Part shown: positions 1-11,575 of the stretch, piece by piece
Position numbering within the stretch: position 1 is the stretch's first letter
How the letters are laid out: every line of letters begins with the position of its first letter
DNA from: Malania oleifera
Taxonomy: Eukaryota; Streptophyta; Magnoliopsida; Santalales; Ximeniaceae
Assembly (NCBI RefSeq): GCF_029873635.1
Contig: NC_080423.1
Coordinates: 107,865,988-107,929,987, forward strand
Reading direction: 5' to 3'
Length of the DNA: 64,000 nucleotides
Made by a program: the position numbers and the translations under genes
Notes under the pieces: model-generated
What the model saw: only the letters and a program-made list of their open reading frames with translations
Told to the model about the DNA's origin: nothing
The model's database searches: none

Positions 1-2513
1 TCAACAGAGCTATGTCCCACAAGGCAGAGGACAAGGAAGAAGAGGAGGATATAATAATCGCTCGAATGTAGAAAAAAGAAACATTCAATGCTACAATTGT
101 CACAAGTATGGACACTATAGCAATGAATGTTGGGGGCGACAACAAGAAAAGGTTAGCGAGGAGGTCAACCTTGCCGAAACTGATCATGCAGATGGAGAGT
201 CGTTGATGCTGATGGCACACAATGCAACTTCTCAGGACCAGAGTGTTTGGTACCTTGATTCTGGAGCCAGCAACCATATGACTGGCAGAAAGAACCTATT
301 CTTTGAACTTGATGAGAAAATTCAGGGGGAGATATCTTTCGACGATAATTCTAAAATCCCAGTCCAAGGGAGAGGAGATGTTTTGATCAAACAAAAGTCT
401 GGAAATCATGCTTACATCTCCAACGTCTACTATGTGCCAGCCATGAAGACTAATATACTTAGTCTCGGACAGCTCGTGGAGAGAGGCTATCGAATTAGCC
501 TCAGTGATAAGCAGATGGTGATAATAGATGCTCGAGGAAAGCTTGTTACTCGAGTTCAAATGGCAAAGAATTGAATGTTTCCGCTTGCCATTCAACATGA
601 TACGCCAAGGTGTTTGAGCGCTATCATCAAAGACAAAGACTGGCTATGGCATCTAAGGTATGGGCATCTAAACTTTGAAAGTTTGAAGCAATTAGGAAGC
701 AAGAAGATGGTGAAGGGCTTACCCAATATTCATCATCCAAATGTGATATGTGAAAGCTGTATTTTGAGCAAGCAACATAGAAACAGCTTTGGAAAGCAAA
801 CCGACTGGAGATCAACCATGCCGCTCCAGCTAATACACACAGATGTGTGTGGTCCATTAAGACCATTTTCGAATGGACAGAATCGATACTTCCTCACCTT
901 CATCGACGATTACAGCAGGAAGACCTGGGTCTACTTCTTGAAAAGGAAGTCAGAGGTATTCGATAAGTTCAAAGAGTTCAAAACTCTTGTGGAGAAACAA
1001 AGTGGCTTCCGCATCAAGTCACTCCGGTCAGACCAAGGAGGAGAGTACAAAGACGAAGCTTTCCTGGAATTCCTTAGACAACAAGGAATTCAGAAACAGT
1101 TCACACCATCATACACTCCCCAGTTGAATGGTGTAACCGAAAGAAAGAACCGCACAATCCTTAACATGGCTAGAAGCATGTTAAAGGATAAGAATGTGCC
1201 CAAGAGTTTTTGGGCAGAAGCAGTGTTATGTGCAGTCTATCTGCTAAATAGGTGTCCGACGAAGAGTCTTGACACAAAGACACCATATGAAGCCTGGAGT
1301 ACTCACAAGCCCAGTGTGAGTCATCTGAGGGTGTTTGGCTCCATAGCCTACGCCAAGATCCCAGAAGTAAGAAGGACAAAGCTGGATGATAAAGGAGAGA
1401 AGTGTATCCTTGTAGGATACGGCGATAGCACCATGGGATATCGACTCTACAATCCCATCAACAAGAAAGTCTTTCATAGCCGGGATGTCATCTTTGAAGA
1501 AAATGAATCCTGAAAATGGGACCAGGCTGAATGTTCCAAAGATGCGGAATTGACACTTGAAGGAGAAGAACCTACACAGACAAGAGAAGTGGCTATCGAG
1601 CCACAAATTCCTGAGCTGCAGACACCTCCACATGGTTCACCACAGACAAATGAAGCTCCATCACCAATAGAGCGTGAAATCTCAGACATGAGACCTAGAG
1701 GAGCTCGAAATCTAGCCGATCTGTATGAAAATACAGAACCAATGGAAGAATATATTGCTCTAAACTGCCTGTTGCTAACTAGCGACCCAATTAGCTTTGA
1801 GAAAGCTAATGAAGAAAACAAATGGAGAAAAATGATGGATGAGAAGATTCAATCCATCAAGAAGAACAAGACTTGGGAGTTGACAAATCTCCCGAAGAGC
1901 CGCAAAACTATTGGTGTAAAATGGGTCTACAAGACCAAGAAGAACACTCAAAGAGAAGTCCAGAGATACAAAGCAAAACATGTCGTCAAGGGTTACAGGA
2001 AAAAAGAAGTGGAATTGATATCTTGCAAAACGTATGATCAGATTGCTGACATTTTCACAAAGCCACTCAGGCATGATATTTTTGTAAGACTGAAGACAAT
2101 GCTCGGAATGACAAAATTAGGAGAGTCAAGTTTAAGGGGGGATGTTGAAGATTAAACTTGAGAACAATGGGACGGTGGCAGCAAAAATTTGACTGCAGAA
2201 GCTTCATCAACCGGCAGCCCACCTCCATTGAAGTTAAGCAAGATTTGGCCACCAACCTTACCAAACCAGCCACAATCGTTGAAGTTTAAATTCCCACCAT
2301 TGTTGATTATTTGGTTTCTGTAATTGCTATAAATAGGTGAGTATGTGTGCATTGTAAGTGTGGTGTGTTGAGAGTGTAAAGCCAGTGAGAGAGAAAGAGA
2401 GAGAGTTGCTTCCTCTGTGTATTGTTTCTGATTGAAATATATTGTTCTTGAATTTATCCTCATTGAGTTTCAGTCACAACCAGTGACTGAGTGTTCCTCT
2501 CCACCCATCAACA
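1..2513 (+). mobile_element. Ty1-copia retrotransposon, 3' part with 3' LTR, broken
   Basis: The window opens inside gag. Parts seen in order are a CCHC zinc knuckle (about 88-132), an aspartic protease start (DSGASNHMTG, about 260-290), the GAG-pre-integrase and integrase core (about 640-1480), a short piece matching the start of the reverse transcriptase (about 1850-1990), and the terminal ADIFTKPL motif of the RNase H end (about 2045-2070). A polypurine tract at 2134-2141 leads into the 3' LTR. The copia domain order identifies the superfamily; the lineage is not certain. The element is broken, with several breaks. It sits in the CA-rich stretch of an older Ogre-family LTR that resumes at 2514. 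The 5' end lies outside the window, so LTR age cannot be estimated. Confidence 0.92.
2143..2513 (+). repeat. 3' LTR of the copia element
   Basis: The 371-bp LTR begins TGTTGA and ends TCAACA, a perfect 6-bp terminal inverted repeat. It follows the purine run AAGGGGGGA. A TATA box (CTATAAATAGG) lies at about 2328-2338, followed by a GA-rich leader. The first bases of the window also read TCAACA, but that is inside gag and is probably coincidence. Confidence 0.85.
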
Positions 2514-3097
2514 CATACACACGCTTAAACACACTCACACACCCACACACACACACACGAACACACACACTGAAACACCAGCAAATATATGTAAAAATGT
2601 TTTTTTTTATTTGTTTAGTTATCCACATATTTATTTAATTTTATTATCATCTTGTTTCATTTTTTTTATTATTGTAAATATTAACCGGTTTGCTCTCATT
2701 ATTGCAGGATGTTTTTTATTTTTTTTGCGGAGGATTTTTGAGGACATAATATTCATGCATGTTTAAATTCTCTTTGTTTTTTTTTATGCATATTAAATAA
2801 TAAATATTTTTATGTTCATGTTATAATATTTGTTCATGTGGTTAATATTTGTGTTCATATTTTTTTTTTTATTGTAAAGTTTTTATTATAGAAATTTGTT
2901 TAAAGTTTAGATTTTTACTACATATATAATATTGTTGTAGATTGTTTATTGATATTTTTTTCATATTATTATATTGGCGTTAACATTTTAATAATGTAGA
3001 ATACTTATTATTTTGGTAATATTGTATTACATACTTAATAACTTAGTGTTTTATTCATATATTATATTTAGCAAATTAACATTTTTAGCTACGTGTG

Positions 3098-3137
<40 letters not shown>

Positions 3138-3987
3138 CATTTTAGCAAAAATTATATGTTTAGTATTCTCGTACTTTTTATAGTGCTGTAACACATATTT
3201 ACTGACTTAGTGTTTAGTTGATATTATATATTTAGTATATATTAGTATTTTAGTCACATATTTCGTATTAACTATTCTTAGTACATTAGTATATCTAGTA
3301 TTATTTATCTCTAAATGTTTAGTATTACATATGTTTAGTACTTAATATTGTGTAGTTTTTTTTAGTATATATAGAATCATGTATATTGTTATTGCTAATA
3401 TTTTCCTAGTATTTGAAGTATGTATAACATTACTTATTAGGGTATTAATATTTATCATTATAATTACTATTCTGGTTATACCGTATGGGGTGTTATATTT
3501 AGTATGGTATATTTGTATTAACTTAATTATTATTTTGTTAAGTATTTTCTCAATTTTTTTATCCCTATGATTTTATTGTGGGGGTATGAGCCTTCGGGCA
3601 TTACGTACCTTAAGTTCTAAGGGAATATATATGTATATATTATATTTATTTATTTATTTGTTTATTTTTCATGTGTATTTATAAATTCATAAAAATGAGT
3701 AATTTAAAGACTTATTAGATTAACTTAGGGATAATTTCAAATTAATTAGGTACCGTTCGTAAGAACGGGCACGTAGGGGGTGCTTGTACCTTCCCTTCGC
3801 GTAACCAAACTCCCGAGCCTAACTCTGGTAACGTAGACCCATTCTACCCCTAACGGGGTAGTAATCATGTGTTCTAACCACACTAAAAGGTTAGTGGCGA
3901 CTCCGACATTCCGTATTTTTCCTTGAAAATTAAAGATTGATTTTTATTTCGCCGCCCAGGGCACACGCGCTCCGGGATGTCGCGACA
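2514..3987 (+). mobile_element. Ogre-family LTR, 3' portion
   Basis: This stretch matches the 3' halves of the two complete LTRs at 44535-47153 and 55020-57661. It has the CA-rich run, the T-rich AT-repeat zone, the sentence around the TATGAGCCTTCGGGC-type motif (about 3586), the block ending in GGTTAGTGGCGACTCCGACATTCC, and the terminal GGGATGTCGCGACA. The next bases (GGTAGG) are not the tRNA-Arg primer site seen after the 5' LTR at 47153, so this is a solo or 3' LTR. Its upstream half is displaced beyond the window by the copia insertion. Confidence 0.85.
3099..3136. repeat. (TA)n microsatellite
   Basis: About 19 uninterrupted TA units inside the Ogre-family LTR. The complete LTRs have an (AT)n run in the corresponding zone at about 46425-46460 and 56956-56986, so the tract belongs to the family. 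Confidence 0.9.
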
Positions 3988-4013
3988 GGTAGGAAAATAT
4001 TTTTATGCATATT

Positions 4014-6471
4014 TGTGACGGCCCGAAACCCACCAAGTGGGGCCCGGGTACCACGTGTTCCAATCACCTGTATCTGATACCATAATTATCATGCACGCAA
4101 CAAAATATAAATAAATAATCTCAAATAAATACCAGAGTTCTATATAACAACCCAAAAACAAACACTACAGCATCCAGATATCCGTATCCACAACCATCAT
4201 TTGGAACATACCCAGTACAAATACATCTGTATATATATATACCAATATCTCATAATACCCCCAAAAGAAACCACCAAATACAATCCCAGCTTAGGCCTTC
4301 AAACCCGATCTCCAGAAGAACCTAAAAAGTTGTTAATCCACTAGGGTGAGACAATTCTCAGTAAGGGTGGAATAAATTATAGCAGTGTGTGACAAATGAG
4401 TTTTAATATTTATATATTAAAATAAATTGCTTCTCATATAACATCAATAACAACTGAGAAAACGTATCATTAATAACATCACTGACATCTAATATCATAC
4501 ACACATCCAATATGCACAAGTACATATTTTTTATGCAGGCGAAAGTCCCCAAGGATAAGAAAGATTACCCGCTCATACAAGTAGATTTCCTTTACTCTGG
4601 TACCTAAAAGATACCTACCAGAGCACTCACCTTACTCAGTAAGCCCTTAGGTGGAGAATTACCTCCCCGTCATTATACACATCTTTATTATTTTAAAGGC
4701 GAAAGTTTCTGAGAATCGGGATGTCTACTCGCCCATACAAGTAGCATCCCTTTGCACTGATACCTAGAAACTACTTATCAGACTACTCGCCTTTCTCAAC
4801 AAGCCCCCGGCGGTATGTTTACCTCGCCGCATGCACACACATGCATTCACAATATGCTATATCATTATTATTATGTTTTCATTAAATTCACATGCACAAC
4901 ACATCCACATAGGAATCATGCAACTTATACTTCGTCTTCCAATGTCCTCAGTACGTGGCCCATACAGAGCAATTGTGTACATGTCAGTACGTGGCCCACA
5001 CAAGCACCTACGTACTTCTTATCTACACGTGGCCCACACAGGCACCACTACCCACACAGGGTACATAACATGGCCCACACAGGCGCCACCATCCACACAA
5101 GATACATAACATGACCCACACAGGTGTCATTATCCACACAGGATATAACATGGCCCACACAGGCACTACTATTCACCAGTATCCAATCCCCATGACCTAC
5201 CCATAGTACATCAGTAGAACAAACTCCTTGACCTGCCAATGTCCTACCCCATATAAATGACAATATGACGAGCTCATCTACTTGCCAATTTCATATCATG
5301 ATTTATATCTAGGCAATATAACAACCCCCTCATGGCATCGTTATATTGAGATGCATACGAATAACCACACCAGTTAATTCACATATACGCATCAATGCAT
5401 TTCCACACAAAAATCCAACAGATCAATTCATTTCCCACAAAGTATCCCAACAGATTAATACATTTTCACACAGGAGTCAAACATAACAATTCATTCATCA
5501 TGTATCATTCCAAACATCCCCACATGCAAACCCAAATACCACAATAATTCATATTCAATTTATTAGGAAAATTATTCTCATGCCACGCGAATTTAATATC
5601 ATATGCCATTATCCCAAATATAAATCTTAAACAAAATCATCATTTTCCAGTACTCAAGTTGTTCTAAAAAAATCATATAGATAAATAATAAATCTCATAT
5701 GCTCGTAAATAACCAGTTCACTATAATAAAATACTAATATATTTTTATTCTCACTTACTTGATTTCCTGAACCACGCCTGCAGGGTTCCCAAAATTATAC
5801 TCGCGACGCTCATCTGAACCCTGATTCAATCAAATCAACCCCAATAAAATATTATTTTAACATTTCCTAATTTACAATAATTAAATAACAATTAATTTCT
5901 AAATAATTCATTTATCCTAGTTTTGGGGCTATGCCTACAAGAAATCCGCTCCGCTAGACTTGTAGAGAATCATCCCTAGATTCTCGTGGTGGTGTCCGAT
6001 CGTTAATTTAGTTTGAAATTTAAGAAAATTTGAGGTAAGAGTGAAAATTTATCTTACCCCAAGAGATATGCTTACATTATTCCTACGACAAATCTACTTT
6101 GGTAGAAATGTCGGTGGCGGAGAATGGAATCCAGTAGTATTTTTAGATTTTCAATTGGGCGAGAATCCGCCGCGAAATCGTAGAGAGAGGAGTGGCGAGC
6201 ATGAGAGTTTTTTTTTTTTTTTTCTTTCCCTTTCCTTCCTATTCTGCCGCGTGAATTTTTTTTTCTTCTCCTCTCTATTCGTTCTAGGAAGCTTAGCCAC
6301 TAAGCTTTTTTTTTTTTTTTTTTCTTTCCTTTATCCCTTACTTTATACTTTTATATATATTTTTATATATACTTTTATATATATACCCAAAATCCTCAAA
6401 TTTCTTAATTTAATTAATTTTCTTAATAATAATTAATTAATTAATAATAATAATTTTTTTTGGTTGTTACA
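4014..6471 (-). mobile_element. Ty3-gypsy solo LTR (2.46 kb), with target duplication
   Basis: On the plus strand it begins TGTGACGGCCCG and ends GGTTGTTACA, so the LTR itself reads TGTAACAACC...GCCGTCACA on the minus strand. It is flanked by a perfect 5-bp target duplication ATATT (4009-4013 and 6472-6476). No internal region is present, so this is a solo LTR left by LTR-LTR recombination. Part of it (about 5930-6010, inverted) matches the second solo LTR at 40470-42937 around the CTAGGGATGATTCTC stretch, so both belong to one family. Length suggests the Del/Tekay type, but the lineage is not proven. Confidence 0.87.
4925..5175. repeat. Minisatellite inside the gypsy solo LTR
   Basis: About six diverged copies of a unit of roughly 35-43 bp built on GTGGCCCACACAGG followed by CC(A)CACAGG-type words. 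It lies in the same part of the LTR as an unrelated minisatellite in the sister copy at 41855-42075. Confidence 0.8.
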
Positions 6472-6476
6472 ATATT

Positions 6477-7453
6477 ACTAATGCTCTTAATTGAATTATT
6501 ATATTATAGGTAGATGTGCCATTGTGATTGGAAGATTTTTTTCCCCAGATGAATTTTGGAATATTGTTATATATTTGTAAGATGTTAGATAAAATAAATT
6601 TTATTTGATTTTGAATTGTTTTTATTTGTGTAATTTCACATAATCATAGGATGGGTGTCTACCATACTTATGAAATTTCTTATATATGGACAAAAAAAAA
6701 AGTTAAATTATAGACATATGTACATTAATTCTACCAATGTGATTGAAATACCAACATTCAATAATTTGACTTATAATTTAAATTTGGTTGGTAAATTTTG
6801 AAAATTATTAAAATCAATCTTTTGCATAGCACAAGAATGGTACTAATTACAAAAAAACAAATTAATTCAATTATTAATTAATACTAAATTTATTAATTCA
6901 AATATTAATAAATTTTATTAAAAATATTAATTTAATTATTTTATTTACCGATTAAGAAATAAATTACAAAATTGTAAGGAAGTTTCACGAGACAATTTTG
7001 CTAGACCCAGAAGCAAAGAGGAGGATCATAAATTAAACCTAACCCACGAAAAATAATTGATTATAACGTAAGGATATTTTGTGCTTGGTGCTAAATTAGT
7101 AAATGAATACCATAAGAATTTGACTTTATAATATACTTATACTATAGTCAAATGTATTGAATGTTTGGGACATGAAAGAGATTATATCAAATTATTGCAG
7201 TTTATTCTTGCTAACTTAATTATTAAATTTTATGTTTTTTTAAAGTTCATATTATTTTTGAATTATGCGATCAATGCTATATGGCTTAAACTTTATACTT
7301 GAACTTTATATTTTGTTTTTTTTCATTTTATTTCATTGACTTAGTTATTATATGGCGTAGCTTATGTTTTTTAATTAAATGGTAGAGGAAGTCAATATTC
7401 TTTGAATTATGTAATTAACATCATGGCTCGATATACTAAATTTATTATTGAAT

Positions 7454-7455
<2 letters not shown>
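6477..7455. other. AT-rich stretch, no gene seen
   Basis: Very AT-rich DNA between the solo LTR and the hAT remnant. No reading frame of note, no recognisable transposon end and no RNA gene. A (TA)n microsatellite follows at about 7453-7487. Confidence 0.6.
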
Positions 7456-7487
<32 letters not shown>

Positions 7488-7623
7488 GTGGACAATAGAC
7501 TTATCTTGCACCTAAATTGTACAAGAGGAGCCAACTCTTTCCCCATTCATATCTTTTCACCCCACTCTTTAAGATTCGAGTTCGAAACATGCAACATGTA
7601 AGTTGCAAGCTTTAACCACGGAC

Positions 7624-8516
7624 CATGGGCGGCCCTGCCTTTAGGCAATTGAGGCAGGCGCCTAGGGCCCCCAAAATTTTGGGGCCCCTCAATTTTTTTA
7701 ATATAATAATATTATTTTTAAGTTTTAAAATTTTTTTTAATTAAATAATATTAATATTATTTATTATGTTCTATTTCCATAATTGACTTACCAACTAATT
7801 AATAAATAATAAAATTATATTTTAAAATATAAAATAAATACAATTTAATTCTTTTTTTTCAAGTCTTATATTTCTCAACTAACAACTTTATTGTATTTCA
7901 AATTATCTATTACTCCCATCTCTCTCTCTTACTCTCTCTAAAAAATTTTTTTCATCTCTCACACTCTCATCTCTTGGTTTCACTATGATTATTGTTCCAA
8001 CTATTGTGTTCATCATCTTCGGACCTCCAATTCTATGTAATTTTCATCAATTCTAATTTTTATTTAAATGTTTGTATATTATTTTTCTATTATTTTCACT
8101 TTGAATTTTTTTTTTCTATTTTTTCTTAGATTTTGGAAGCTTTGAGATTATAGCGTTGTATCCGACAAGAATCCAATATCTCTAAAGTTTACTCGCCAAT
8201 CGATTTACAATAATAATAATAATCAGGTTATATTGTTTCAATCTACTATTTCTATAAATTTATTAAATTTATTTTTATTTGTTTACATAATTTGTCAATT
8301 TATAGTTAGTGTTAATTTTGAAATTTAATTATGTCAACGAGAAAATATGACTCCGGATATGAAAAACGAAGAAAGAAAAAAAAAAAAAAAAGAATTAGTG
8401 TCATCTCAAAAGGGAGTTCTTGATAAATTTATTTTTAGTTCTAAACAAAATATAAATGAGTAAGATGAAAATCCTCCAAAAAACGAGCAATTAATTTCAG
8501 AGATGAAATTAGAATC

Positions 8517-8566
<50 letters not shown>

Positions 8567-8834
8567 TGGAGAGAAACATGATAGAAAATGGCTTATATAT
8601 TCTAAATATTTAGATAGAGTATTTTATTTTTGTTGTAAGTTATTTTGCCAAAAATTAAATAACCAACAACTAGCTAATACTTGAAAATCTTGAATATAAA
8701 ACTTTAATTAGTGATTTTGCATCTCAAAAAGTTAAAAAAATTAATTTTAAATAAAAATAAAAATTAAACAAAATATTAAGGGTCCTTGAATAAATTATTC
8801 GCCTAAGGCCCCATATTATCAAGAGCCGGCCCTG
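7624..8834 (+). mobile_element. hAT DNA transposon remnant with 8-bp target duplication
   Basis: The element has imperfect terminal inverted repeats: CATGGGCGGCCCTG at the left, and CAGGGCCGGCTCTTG reading in from the right. It is flanked by a perfect 8-bp duplication CCACGGAC (7616-7623 and 8835-8842), the hAT hallmark. The subterminal GGGCCCCCAAAATTTTGG palindrome is typical of plant hATs. Near 8331 a frame starts MSTRKYDSGYEKRRKKKK, like the lysine-rich N-terminus of plant hAT transposases with a TTF-type zinc finger. About 8580-8640 matches the W-x-x-Y-S-K...F-C-C-K region. Stops interrupt the frame and the dimerisation domain is missing, so it is a 1.2-kb internal-deletion relic. Confidence 0.85.
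8518..8564. repeat. (AAT)n microsatellite
   Basis: About 15 AAT units inside the hAT remnant, interrupting its coding remains. Confidence 0.9.
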
Positions 8835-8885
8835 CCACGGACGTGTCTCCTACGAGAGACACACATGGACATTTTATTATATACC

Positions 8886-8886
<1 letters not shown>

Positions 8887-8920
<34 letters not shown>
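8887..8920. repeat. (AT)n microsatellite
   Basis: About 17 AT units. Read on the minus strand they fall inside the run-on tail of jasmonate-induced-protein paralog A and give an alternating Tyr-Ile tract. Confidence 0.9.
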
Positions 8921-8922
<2 letters not shown>

Positions 8923-9539
8923 GCATTTTATTATTCATTAGTATATTTATTTTCTTGTAGGGAGAGGTGGGCGTGTGCTTGAGAAATGCAGTGAGGGTAC
9001 GGCTACAGCCCATGTCTTTTATCTCTAAAGTTGACGTGCATCCATTCCACGTGGCGGTGCTGCTCTGCCCAGATTCGTACAAGTGTCGAGCAATTGCCTT
9101 CCAAACATGATCATCGTCGTAGTGATGAGCTTCATTAATTTCAGTATAAACCTGCATGCAGAACAATTGTTACTGTTGTTATCACAAAAGATCACGTGAG
9201 AAAAAATTAATGCTCATTACTCAGTATGAATCATTTGAGGAGCAAAAACATTCTATCTTTTTTATAAAAAATAAAAAATTCTTAATAAGATTAAATTCAA
9301 GTAACGATGGCATTAACGTAAACAATAATTATCACTTGCCTAAAAGTACCTTCAAGATAATAAGATTACATAAAAACTGATAAATTGTTTTAAAATAAAA
9401 AGAAAAAACTAAAAGAAAATCCCTATATGTTTAGTTCAATAAATTTAAAAAAAAAAAAAACGATATTTAGTGTTTTTATTACGACTACTAAAGCTCTTTA
9501 TGTTTTCCGAGCTATACAAAATATTACTTTTGTTGTCCT

Positions 9540-9736
9540 TTTTAACAAGAGTTAATATAAAGACCAAGACTTGTGACTTTGGTGACCATAAAGTCACTGG
9601 TTCAATTTCCCCTTAAGAGGTTATCCCAGTGAATTACCAGGGGTGCGTCAATGGGCGGGTGGCTTTCACCCCCTGAATTTGATGCTGTATTATTGTGTTC
9701 AAAGTGGGGCAATGGTGACTAAAATCTCTGGATCAT

Positions 9737-9772
<36 letters not shown>
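9540..9772 (+). repeat. Possible SINE in the intron of paralog A
   Basis: A block of about 200 bp of ordinary base composition in AT-rich intron DNA. It contains GGTTCAATTTC at about 9599-9609, close to the Pol III B-box GGTTCGANTCC. It is preceded by a GTGAC...GTCAC hairpin, as in tRNA-derived plant SINEs, and ends at an (AT)n run (about 9739-9772). No convincing A-box or target duplication was found, so this is tentative. Confidence 0.3.
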
Positions 9773-9775
<3 letters not shown>

Positions 9776-10279
9776 AGACCAAAATATTCACAAAGGCAAT
9801 TAATCGAATTAAAATAATATTAGACCCATCTACAAGTAGGAATGCACCTTGTTGACAGGCTTGTGATCCTGTTGTAGGTTGGACCAAGCAAGCATCCAAT
9901 CACACTCATCTTCAGTTGCGTTCTTACCACGATACACAACAGCAGTTCCAAGGGTTCTTCTGTGCAAGAAAAAAAGCCTCCGCCCATCTTTAATGTCTCT
10001 GCACGGAGGAGCCACGGCAGGGATATCCCACACCTTGCTATCAACAAAGGTCGCTGTGTCCCCCGTGAAGTTGTAAAAGAAGCACACCGTGCTCACTTCG
10101 CAATTATCATCCATTTCCTTCGTTAACTTTTGCACATACTGCTCAAGATTTGGGTCTTCGTCATCTTTTGAGTTGCATTTCATGTTAAGAGCCACCATCT
10201 CCCTATCATTCTGAGTTATTGTGTTTCCTGCATATTCTGACATTTTTTTCCTAGTGGAGTCGATAGGATTGCCAAACAC

Positions 10280-11482
10280 TACTTTGTTATGACACTATAA
10301 TAGCTCTCTGTGTTCCGAGCTCTCACACACCCATGCACATATACACACATTAGAGGTATATATGAAAGTTTTGATTTGTTGGAAGTGGATTAGGCAAGAA
10401 CCTAAAAGCATATTGACAGAAGAGAGAATATTTTGGAGTAGGGTGTGCATGGACCGTTAGTGTGAAAGGATAATTAATTTTATTGAGATAAGGCAAAAGC
10501 GTAAAGCAAAGAATAAGAATATTTAAATTAAAGTTGGGGTGTACGTGGTTGCATGATATAAAAAGTAGGTCGTCTGGAGATAAGGCAAGAGCGTAAATGG
10601 ATACAGAATGAGAATTTTTAAACTAGACCGTTTCTTTACTCCAATTCTTTCAAAACATCCTTAGATGTATTTTGCATAATAGATTAAGTTTTGTTTCTGT
10701 GAATATAGATTTTATCAATATGGCATTCACCCAAGATCAAGTGCATTGGAGAAAATAAAAGAAAAGTGTATCAGAGTATTCTTTTTTGGGGCAAGGTATG
10801 TGAAGGTCGTTGCATAGGGTTTAGGCAAAAGAGTGATGGCAAGAAACCGTAGTTTTAAATTTTTATAATTTTATTTCTAAATTATTCGGAATCATCCATT
10901 TTAATATATCTTTCTCAAAGTTTCATTCATAATTTTTAAGTTTTCAATGTTCTTCAAAATTAAAATTGAAATTTCTATCAATGTCAAATCTTTTGTTGAA
11001 TTTTCCATAAATGAGAGCCCAAAATTTTCCATTGAAAGTTGAAATTGTAGTCCTCAAAAATAGGTTGACTAGTAAAGATAGTACAGTATAAAAAATATCA
11101 GATATGTCATAAACAAACAAGAGAGAGAGACAGAGAGAATTAGATACCGCATATATAGATATACGTATATATATATATATATATTCTAGAATTAATATAA
11201 TTTCACCATATTTATATAATATTCTAAGTAAGTTAGGCACTTATAATTATTTTTTGTACTTATGATGAAATCATGTTATTTTTTTTTTTAAAAAAATTCT
11301 TAAAAAATTACAAGATTTTTTAACGTTGTATCCCGAATGCACACAAGACTAGTATGTTAGATATGAAGATTCAGTGGTAGATCTAAAACATTTCTTGAGG
11401 ATAAATACATATAGTTAAAAAATATGAATATATTTTTATTTATTTTTCAAAGTAAGTGATCAAAATTCACATATATGCACAT

Positions 11483-11533
<51 letters not shown>

Positions 11534-11575
11534 TTTCAAATAACATTTAATAACCAAAAAAAGTCAAAAGAAACA
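10280..11575. other. Upstream flank of paralog A, no further gene seen
   Basis: AT-rich DNA with no supported coding region. It should hold the former promoter of paralog A, but no clear TATA box was found near the lost start. A short (TA)n run lies at about 11166-11185 and an AAT/ATT palindrome at 11484-11535. Confidence 0.5.
11484..11535. repeat. AAT/ATT palindromic microsatellite
   Basis: A run of AAT units passes directly into a run of ATT units, giving a self-complementary tract of about 50 bp able to fold as a hairpin or cruciform. Confidence 0.9.

Larger units (their letters stand above)
8819..10279 (-). pseudogene. 23-kDa jasmonate-induced-protein-like gene, paralog A, probably decayed
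   Basis: Two exons read on the minus strand. Exon 1 (10279-9848) encodes FGNPI, VWDIPA, GTAVVYRGKN and ECDWMLAWSN. Exon 2 (9151 downwards) encodes VYTEINEAHHYDDDHVW and ATWNGCTS. The intron (9847-9152) is GT-AG and phase 0. These are the conserved blocks of the plant 23-kDa jasmonate-induced protein family, small stress-linked proteins of uncertain biochemical role. Paralog B at 29.8-30.6 kb has the same exon pattern. Two features suggest decay. No ATG lies where paralog B starts: in frame, a TAG stands 7 codons before FGNP. The usual stop is also lost, so exon 2 runs about 50 codons on, through an (AT)n tract to a stop at 8819. The family call is firm; functionality is doubtful. Confidence 0.75.
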
